From the NCBI GenBank assembly GCA_030549175.1, contig JAUKUA010000006.1, positions 3,224,001 through 3,288,000 of the forward strand: 64,000 nt of DNA. The letters are read 5' to 3'. This document shows, piece by piece, positions 57,001-64,000 of this stretch (positions within the stretch are counted from its first letter, which is position 1; each line of letters begins with the position of its first letter). Below the pieces are notes generated by a model. That model saw nothing but the letters and a program-made list of their open reading frames with translations, had not been told where the DNA came from and made no database searches. Both the position numbers and the translations under genes were made by a program. Source of the stretch: Lasiosphaeris hirsuta. Taxonomy: Eukaryota > Ascomycota > Sordariomycetes > Sordariales > Lasiosphaeriaceae.

Positions 57001-57459
57001 CCGTGTGAGAAGCCGGACTGCTATCGAGCTGGTAGATGCAAATGATCTTGTCATCGGCGCCCGAAGCAAGGTATCGGTTGTTGGGGGAAAATCGTACGGA
57101 GTGGATGGTACCGAGGTGGTGGCTCATGTGGCAGAGTTGGCGCGGTTTAGTGTAGGAGCTGTCGTTGGCATTGTAGATGGATTCAGTCGACCAGACACGG
57201 ACGTGGCCATCTGTTCAACATTCAGTAAACATTCACACTTGACAATATCGACATCTCCGGCGGTCAATTGCAATGGCGTACCTCCGCCGGCGGTGGCAAG
57301 TCGTTTTCCATCTGGGGAGATGTGGCAGCTGTAGACCTCGAAATCCTTCTGCTCCCCTACAGCACGCGACAGAAAGTTAGCCGTGTTCAATCCTCGCAGC
57401 ACGGTCGCAATGACAGACTAACCGCTATGGCTTAGCCATGATGGCTTGATGAGATGCAT
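54087..57459 (-). CDS. hir1: Histone chaperone HIR1 (HIRA)
   Basis: Five exons: 57459-57423, 57356-57282, 57210-56992, 56933-54255 and 54199-54087; introns 55-71 bases; 1040 residues. HIRA/Hir1 is the WD40 scaffold of the replication-independent H3-H4 deposition complex in the nucleus and represses histone genes. The start MHLIKPSWLSHSG and the joins EQKDFEVYSCHISPDGKRLA, GGDGHVRVWSTESIYN and FGTNEPPPVENWKTHKRL match the family. Seven WD-type blades run to about residue 380 (GHENDVQDLAWAHDNSILVS, VKGITFDPANKYFATASDDR, YFRRCSWSPDGNHIAAANA). A B-domain-like motif for Asf1 binding is visible (RVTITKDGKKRVAPLLVSS). The Hira domain follows (RGTLLWQDYLPRAIILVTGN, WLLCITSVGLCHVFNL). The acidic last exon ends SGDEESANGNDGMDLEE. 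Confidence 0.95.
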
Positions 57460-58431
57460 ATTTGATCAGGACTGCCAATGAATGTGGTGTATTCATGTCG
57501 AGTAGGCGGTGTTGGGGATGCGAATGGAATGTGGAAGCAAAGTTCAAGACAGAAGCTGTGAGTGTCGCGACAATGCGCCGTCAGTGGCCGACCGACGTGC
57601 ACGTCGCGCAGACAAATTTTGTGGAGACACCTTGCGAAAAGCTTAGCCTGGCGTCCGCGCCTGGAGCCTGGTCCCTAGGTTCCTTTGCTCGCGCTCGAGC
57701 CTAGGCCTAGTCCGGGCTGGTCGTAGCCCAGGGGAATGTAACTGGGCAGCCTGATTGGTGCGGACGGAATAGCTGTGTTTCCGCTGCCCACTCTCCAACT
57801 TCCAGCACTCTTCAGCGTTCCTTCCTTCCACATCCGTGGCCCCGTCCTGTCCTCCGTCTGCAGTGAGACCACAGCCTGCCCTGTCAAGCCTCAGTGCAAC
57901 CTTCAGCCCAGATCTTCACCTTTCATGGACTCACCCTACAGACCTGAACATACCTCGTTTACCCATAATATCATGTTACATTCCTTTAAATGACATATCC
58001 CTACGGAGTCCCGAATAATGGCTAAATCTTTTATTCATCATGACCCCTCATTTCATTCAGGGGCTGCATCCACCTCCGGAAGCTGTCAGTTGAGCTAGTG
58101 CTCAAGTTTTCATCTACACCGTCGAGCAGATGCCTGTGTGTGTGTGTGTGGCACCTGTTCACTAAATGCGGCAGACCCGCTAAGCAGACACAGGATATCT
58201 CAATAACATTGCCAAATACTATCATCAATACATACAAGACATGCGGCAGCTATATCTCATCCCCCAAACGACCTAAAAGAGAAACCCAAGTGCTTCATTC
58301 GTCGCACGGTATTCGTCCAAAGAAATGCGAGACCAAAAACAAGGTAACCAAACGGAAAGTCGGAAACTAAACCCCCGCCGCAGAACCCAGGGCGCATTGA
58401 AGCAAAGAAAAAGCCACGAACGTCGACAACA
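57460..58431. other. Intergenic, no supported gene
   Basis: HIR1 promoter side and 3' flank of the small basic-protein gene. A short TG repeat lies near 58135-58150. No gene seen. Confidence 0.5.
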
Positions 58432-59079
58432 CTAGGCGGCAGCAGCAGCTTCCTTCTTCTTGGTTGTCTTGGCCTTGGCCTCCTACGGCGAGTCAGTAAC
58501 GGGATTGGAACAGGGTCACGATGGGTGGAGAGGATTGCGCCAGGAAAAAAAAAACGCGAAGAAAAAAAAAGCACCAGACGAGCCGACATGGGATGGGCAT
58601 AGTTGCCGCTTGTCACTCGGCCAGGACGAAAAACGCAACTATCACGACGCAACGATTGGGGGATGGGGGACAGGGCGCGTTACCTTCTCAGGCTTCTCAG
58701 CCTTTTCCGCCTTCTTCTCAACCTTCTTCTCGGTCTTCTTCACGGCAGCCTTGACCTAGGGAGGATGTTATTATGATCCTCGGGGCTAGGGGTTGGTGCA
58801 CACGTCGCATGCCGCGATCAGAAAGGGCTAGGCCTCTGTCGCGAACAGGCTGCGACACGCCGGAGCGCATACCTTCTTTACCACGGCGCTCTCCTTCTTG
58901 GGCGCCTTCTTGGTCACGCCGGTAGGCTTGGCCACCTTCGTAGCAGCAGGCTTGGGCGCAGCTACCTTCTTGACAGCCTTGGGCTTGGTGGTCCGCTTAA
59001 CCGCCGGCGCTGTGTCGACGGTGGGAAAAACGCGCGGCTTGGAGTTGCCGGTCGCCGAGCGTGTTCCTTCGCGAGGCAT
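58432..59079 (-). CDS. Small Lys/Ala-rich basic protein
   Basis: Three exons: 59079-58873, 58755-58684 and 58482-58432; introns 117 and 201 bases; 109 residues. All three exons end or begin on clean GT-AG borders in phase 0. The sequence is almost entirely Lys, Ala, Pro, Thr and Val (KRTTKPKAVKKVAAPKPAA, VKKTEKKVEKKAEKAEKPEK, AKTTKKKEAAAA), like the tails of linker histones, but there is no globular winged-helix domain. A DNA- or RNA-associated nuclear or nucleolar protein is plausible. The second intron contains A/T homopolymers. The start MPREGTRSATG is chosen over an in-frame upstream ATG at 59130. Confidence 0.7.
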
Positions 59080-60233
59080 TTTGGCTATCTGATAATTGAT
59101 GGTCTGTGGCAGCGCATTAGCAAATGGCATACTCGATCGTGTGCCGCTGCGAAGCTGGAGAGCGTATGCGACGGCGATGATTGCCGATATGGCGCAATGC
59201 GCAAGCTAGCTCCTGTCGCTCGCAAATTCCAGGGCTCGACTTACAAAAGTTGAGATAAAAATGAGGGGGGGTTCGCGTTGCAAAAATCTAGCGCGACTGA
59301 GAGGAATGCGACAATGTGAGCTTGGAATTTGGAAAACTTCGGTGTATGGCAAAATGTGATGGGCAGAAGAGAGGGGGGATGTGATGTCTGTCGTCGCGAG
59401 GCGAAACGTCGCAAGGAAAACAAACCTGGGTGGGCGGCAGAAAAACAAGGGAGGCTGGCAACAGAGCCTACCACACCACCTTCGCTGCTCCTGCGACCGC
59501 TGCCGGCCAGCAATATTTCCCCAGCTTCCTCCCCCAGGTTCGGTGCTAATGACCCGCTGATTGATGAGCTTTGCTTTGCCGCTGATACCGCTGATTAGAT
59601 CAGTAGACCACGAGCATGCCCTTCGAGTCCGCCGAGGCCCCAAGTCTGTGGCTCCCGACTTTTGAGAGCCCTTTGCGAGGTTCGTTGGCGCGCATTTGTT
59701 TTGGCTCCGGCTTCGTCCCGTTGAAGATTGACGTGCAACACCTGGCAGACGCCCATTGATGAAACCAGGTCCTGCCCGATCCGCCCCCTCACTTCGACAT
59801 CCGGGTTCAATTGATGAGCACCATGCTGAATGACCCGGCGCATTGAGGGCGAGCGGCTGCAGTGGACCAGAGATAATGCGTTGTTGACCCCTCTCGTCTC
59901 CTGCACGACAGCACTTCAAGTTCCCATGATTCCGACTCCCGCGGTTGGCGATAGTCAATTCTCCCGAGATTTCGCCCAACTTGAGGAAAAGGGCTTTGCG
60001 CAAGTGAGGTTGAAACCTGAACCCAGGTTCGATCCGGTGCTCTGGTACCAGCTCCTCAACTCGGTAGGGCTCGGCCCCACCAAATACATCAGCCACAACG
60101 GTTTCAGTGACAACCTACCCCGCATCTTCACGTTCTTTGTTGCAGAACTGAGGCTATTCACACATCTGCTTTAGAGTTTTTTTTGCCACTGTCGGCTGGA
60201 TTTTGCGATGCAAAACCAAATAAGAATAACTCA
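59080..60233. other. Intergenic, no supported gene
   Basis: Upstream of the basic-protein gene. A long minus-strand frame (about 59.2-60.1 kb) lacks an ATG at its beginning and has no recognisable content. I regard it as a chance frame over a GC-rich promoter. Confidence 0.45.
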
Positions 60234-61107
60234 CTAATCGAACCATGATCCCAACAATGTTTTGCTGCGCGGACGCTGTGGTATTGGCACTTCGATTCGA
60301 GGTCCCAACTCGGAATGTTTAAGCACCATCTTGAGTCGTGCAGTGATGTCGACACATGCGTGGCGCTTTCCGCGTAGACGGGTTGCTGCATATCGTGGTT
60401 TCCATTTGACCTGTTCATGCAGTTGCCCGCGTGCTTGGACCAGGCGTTTCTTTTCGCGACTTTGGAAGGAAGAGTCTCGTAGGTTGCTTTTGCCTGCCAT
60501 CATTGCAAGTTAATATGCTAGAGTTGGCTCGTGTAACCAGGTACGGGCAGTCAAGGTATCCCACAGATACAGATCATTCAGATAATAGCCCAGACCATAT
60601 CACTTATATCATGTTGGTGGCGCCAAGCGATACCGTGACACAGCAGCTTGGGAAGGTTGCGGCCATCCGTCTAAGTCTAGGGCCGCATGTTTACGTACAT
60701 GCGTCACGGCTTTCAACGTTTGTAATGACATGTATGTAACACGTCATGCCCCATCCCAGCCTTTGCAAGCCAGTTAGTCAACACTCACCAAAGGACAAAG
60801 TGCCATCGTCGGAAAGGACGCCCTCGTAAGAGCTGGATTCACTGCTGTATTTCGAGGGGCGCTCAGCCTTGAGGTTCATTGCATATCCCCTTGTCACTGA
60901 GTCCTACAAGATCCCTTTGCATCTACATAGTAACACATGCGCCATGGGGCTTGCTTCGTATATGTCATTGTCATCAACATCGGGTAATCGTGATGCAGCA
61001 TACGCAATCCTCGACCCCTCGTCTTCAACGTGTCGTCCAGAGGTTGTCTCAAAAAGAGGTGTAATTGAGGGAGGTACAATGAACTCGAACGCCTTTTTCA
61101 ATGGCAT
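60234..61107 (-). CDS. Small unrecognised two-exon gene (or relic)
   Basis: Exon A begins at ATG 61107 and ends at donor GTGAGT (60789/60788). Exon B runs 60493-60234; the join gives LSFGKSNLRDSSFQ in phase. Exon A reads well (MPLKKAFEFIVPPSITPLF, SRLPDVDDNDIYEASPMAH, MNLKAERPSKYSSESSSYEG) but has an in-frame TAG at 60906-60904. That TAG could be the end of a tiny 33-base intron (GTGTTA..TTGTAG, 60936-60904), or of a 75-base one starting GTTGAT, since both preserve the frame; or it could be a real stop. Exon B is very basic (FQSREKKRLVQARGQ, ATRLRGKRHACVDITARLKM, RPRSKTLLGSWFD). About 182 residues with the short intron removed. The intron between A and B is 295 bases. Family not recognised. 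Confidence 0.45.
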
Positions 61108-61695
61108 GTGCGCCGAGGTCAGGTACCAGAGACAAGCCCCTCAATGGGGGCACGGGGGGCCACTGCCGTGGCTGCGATCACCCATAATTCGCCCAGTAAA
61201 TAGCGCCTCCGTGTAAGACACACGTTTGCCCCATAATTTTGGCGTCAAACAAGATTTCCTAGTGGCTAGGTGCAGAGCACTAAGTGCCATCTTTTGTAGC
61301 CGAAGTGAACAGAGGACGCCGCAACAGGGCTTGTGTGGAAGAAAAAAAATGATAAGAACTTTAATCCATTCACCTCAGCCCTCGGCGAGCGGATGCTTGG
61401 CTGCTGCTCGTTGGAGGCTGAGGGTGTTCTTGTCCTCCTTCTCCCCCGATCCAACGCCCTCGCAGCGAACAAAGTCGACAGTCACTTCCTCCCTTTCAAG
61501 CCAGAAGCCGCCGCAAAGCAGCGCACCTAAAGTTCTACAGGTTCCACCCCCTGACCGTGGGTAGGCTGCCGACCTCTTAAGACCTCGAGACATGACCTAG
61601 CCGACATTCATTCGCTTTGCGCAGCACTGATCAAGTACAATCTTCCTCGCCTCGGGCCTTGAAGTCACGACTCCGGCCCCTTTCACTGGCCGAGA
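61108..61695. other. Divergent promoter region
   Basis: Lies between the small minus-strand gene and the glycosyltransferase gene. An A run occurs at 61341-61349. No additional gene seen. Confidence 0.45.
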
Positions 61696-62775
61696 ATGTT
61701 ACCACGAAATGCGTATCGTTTGGTTATGCTAATGCCTGCCGTGGTGCTGGCGTATATGTTTTCTTCTTATCTTTACCATATTATCGACTACGTAAGACAG
61801 ACAAACCCCCTCTCGGGACAAAAATACATCGAGCTAGCCTTCGAGGCTAGCGATGCCGAACTCGCTTGCCTTCGCGGCGTGGCGCTTCCCGGAGAGCAGC
61901 TGCCGCCGCCCGGTGCGACAGACCCGATCCCAAACATCGTGCACTTTATTTTCGGCCTCAAGAACCCGTTCGAACACCCCGACGCCGGCCGCTTCGACTT
62001 CCTGAGCTACCTCGCCGTGCGCAGCGCCGTCGTGTCCCTCCGCTCCTCCGCCATCCACCTCCACTACACCTACCTCTCGGAGCCACCCTCACCCGATGCC
62101 AATGCCGACCCCATGACGAACCCCTGGATTCGTCGGCTTGCGGAGCACATCACGCTCGTGCACCACCCGCCCGCCAATTCCACGGTGCAGTACGCCCATC
62201 TCTCAGACACTATGCGACTGCAGTTCCTGCTCGAGGAGGGAGGCGTGTACATGGACATAGATGCCTTCGCGCTGCGGCCGTTCGACAAGCTGCTGGCGGC
62301 GCCGCGGCCGCACGACGTGGTGCTCGGGGCCGAGGGCGGGAATCGCTGGGGTCTGTGCAACGCCGTCATGGCGGCGCGCGCCAACAGCTCGTTCATTGCG
62401 CGCTGGCTGGCGTCGTACGACCACGTCGACTTCAGCCGCGAGTGGAACTACCACTCGGTGCTGCTGCCCAAGGAAATGGCCGAGGAGCACCCACACGAGG
62501 TGTGCCGGCTGGCCCCGGACGCCTTCTTCTGGCCGACATGGACCTGGCGCCATGTCGACTGGATGCACGAGCCGCTGGGCCGCGAGGCCGCGCAGTACTG
62601 GAAAGCCGAGATCGCCCGCCACGGCGGCAGCCTCTTCGACAACCAGCTCGCATACCATTCCTGGAGCCAGATGGCCTGGGATCGCTATCTCAAGCACTTG
62701 AACCCCAGTGTGGTAAGGTCACGCGACACCCGCTTCAACCTCTTGGTGCGCCAGTTCATGGAGGATGACCTATAG
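61696..62775 (+). CDS. GT32-like glycosyltransferase (DXD sugar transferase), type II membrane
   Basis: Single exon, 359 residues. The N-terminal hydrophobic segment (LVMLMPAVVLAYMFSSYLY, about 9-27) suggests a type II Golgi membrane anchor. The catalytic region follows the glycosyltransferase-sugar/GT32 pattern: IPNIVHFIFG (78-87), HLSDTMRLQFLLEEGGVYMD with the metal-binding DID at 187-189, ALRPFDKLL, and GAEGGNRWGLCNAVMAARAN. The family includes Och1-type mannosyltransferases and alpha-1,4 galactosyl- or N-acetylglucosaminyl-transferases; the donor and acceptor here cannot be told. NSTV and NSSF are potential N-glycosylation sites. High GC3 compared with its flanks is consistent with a well-expressed gene. 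Confidence 0.85.
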   Translation: MLPRNAYRLVMLMPAVVLAYMFSSYLYHIIDYVRQTNPLSGQKYIELAFEASDAELACLRGVALPGEQLPPPGATDPIPNIVHFIFGLKNPFEHPDAGRFDFLSYLAVRSAVVSLRSSAIHLHYTYLSEPPSPDANADPMTNPWIRRLAEHITLVHHPPANSTVQYAHLSDTMRLQFLLEEGGVYMDIDAFALRPFDKLLAAPRPHDVVLGAEGGNRWGLCNAVMAARANSSFIARWLASYDHVDFSREWNYHSVLLPKEMAEEHPHEVCRLAPDAFFWPTWTWRHVDWMHEPLGREAAQYWKAEIARHGGSLFDNQLAYHSWSQMAWDRYLKHLNPSVVRSRDTRFNLLVRQFMEDDL

Positions 62776-64000
62776 TATGGGTTATTCTTCATGATAATGG
62801 CGGTACCCTGGGAAACAGCGGACGCCACAGATGCCTCCGAATGTTGTCGTGACTTGGGACATTATGCGCCAAAAGTTGCTGGCGGGGGAGAGAAAATGGC
62901 GATGGCAATGGACATCCATATTCCAGTCATCGAAAGTTATCGTCGTGGTCGACAAGAGGGCGGTGTACAGAACTGGCTGACAAAGTCCGGTCAGAAAACG
63001 GAAGCCCAATTAGTTTTCATCGGCGGTGTTTTGCTCCCCTTTCCCCTTTCGAACCAACTGCGCCGTGCTATTGACCTCGGAGCAATCATTTGGCGACTGG
63101 GATTGGCCTGCCGCGTTTCCCACCAAAAGCTTATCACGACGGCATAAATCCTTCGAGATCACTTCCTCCACCTTCCCTCCCACCCTACGCTAGCTCCCGC
63201 TTGTTGGGGTCTAGACTCTACCTAACCCCTGTATCCATAGGTAGCCTTAGGGACCTTTGTTGTTGTATTTTCAATTGTTCGAGTATTTTTGTCAGATATG
63301 ATACGGGCAAGCATGAAACGTATATCCGAGCCTGCGAGCCGGACGGGATGGACCGGGTGTGGGGAGTATATTGGGAGTACGAGTAATTATCAGCATATAC
63401 GTAAAAAGGAAAAAGTACCAATGACCCTACCAGTCCAGGCGGGAGTAGTGGACCAATAAGACCAACAAGACAAGCCAACACAACCCAATCTCAAGAAAGT
63501 CAGAGCGTAAACAGCCAACCCAACCCTTCGTTGACTTTTCCTACAACCTAAACTCCTTCGTTTTACAAAATGTGTATTAAATGCCATTCCGACCAATGCT
63601 TCAACAGAACTCCGTTCCAGGTTGCCAAACCCAATCCATCCCGAAACAGATTTGCCTAGATCGCTTGTCTCCCATGCGCAAAACAAGGGTATCCTATCCA
63701 AAGAAACCGCGCCAGATATGCTCCAACTCATTGATCCACTACGATGCAAAACCCGTCTTCGTCTCTCCAAGTCATATTAAAGAAACCAACCGAGAAATGT
63801 CTCCCATGATGGCGGCTGCTTGGCCGTGTTGGGCTTCTTGAGCCTGTTCAAGCACCGCCTCCCGAAATTTACGGTTCGCGACCCGTCGCATTCGCACCGG
63901 CATCCGATGCCGCCATCGCGCTCTGGTGCCCACGACGAGGAGCCGCCGCCGAGGAGCTCCGAGCTTGGTAACTGTCCGCCAGGCGCATTCGCGGGACATT
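62776..64000. other. Intergenic; possible edge of a minus-strand gene
   Basis: No gene is supported to about 63.7 kb. At the extreme right, minus-strand frames around 63772-64000 (one reading CRCECDGSRTVNFGRRCL, another MSRECAWRTVTKLG) may be the end of a gene cut by the window. I cannot choose between them. Confidence 0.3.

Noticed and set aside
59206..60096. 296-codon minus-strand frame
   Set aside because: No ATG at its start, no domain, and it covers the leader and promoter of the small basic-protein gene.
61866..62768. 300-codon plus-strand frame inside the glycosyltransferase
   Set aside because: Arg/Pro-rich +2 shadow of the GC-rich GT32-like gene.

Overview
The window is nuclear DNA of a filamentous ascomycete, most likely a Sordariomycete. 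The evidence is short GT-AG introns of 48-120 bases (a few longer), a CBM1 cellulose-binding module, AA9 and GH74 plant-cell-wall enzymes, a HIR1-type histone chaperone, a NACHT-ankyrin NOD-like receptor, a dispersed 5S-rRNA-like sequence and TTAGGG repeats. All assignments come from reading translations and splice signals; no database search was run.

Layout. 1-8.8 kb is gene-poor with homopolymers and microsatellites. 8.8-10.2 kb holds a broken, unrecognised gene. 10.5-13.2 kb encodes an RBR-type E3 ubiquitin ligase. 14.7-15.7 kb encodes a secreted pectin methylesterase. 16.8-19.9 kb is a five-exon YTH-domain (m6A reader) gene. 22.1-23.1 kb is a decayed AA9 polysaccharide monooxygenase. 24.1-25.5 kb encodes a fungal membrane protein and 25.7-27.4 kb the GPI mannosyltransferase Gpi18. 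29.7-31.7 kb encodes an unrecognised disordered protein. 32.4-37.1 kb is a giant NLR whose C-terminus is 22 nearly identical 33-residue ankyrin repeats. 38.3-38.9 kb carries a 5S-like relic and an intron-containing tRNA-Ala(AGC). 39.5-42.8 kb encodes a GH2 beta-galactosidase. 44.0-46.7 kb is a GH74 xyloglucanase with CBM1 and two apparent frameshifts. 47.5-49.1 kb encodes a GPI-anchored acid phosphatase, 50.3-52.0 kb a six-exon unrecognised protein, 54.1-57.5 kb HIR1, 58.4-59.1 kb a small Lys/Ala-rich protein, 60.2-61.1 kb a small unrecognised two-exon gene (or relic), and 61.7-62.8 kb a GT32-like glycosyltransferase.

The genes are unrelated housekeeping and accessory functions, not an operon or a biosynthetic cluster. 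Themes are plant-biomass attack (pectin esterase, AA9, GH74, perhaps beta-galactosidase), with two of the four apparently broken; RNA and chromatin control (YTH, HIR1); and self/non-self recognition (the NLR). The NLR array, its AAAGGC/GCCTTT-rich flanks and the decayed genes are the most dynamic parts. Exon borders were fitted by eye using reading phase; uncertain ones are flagged.
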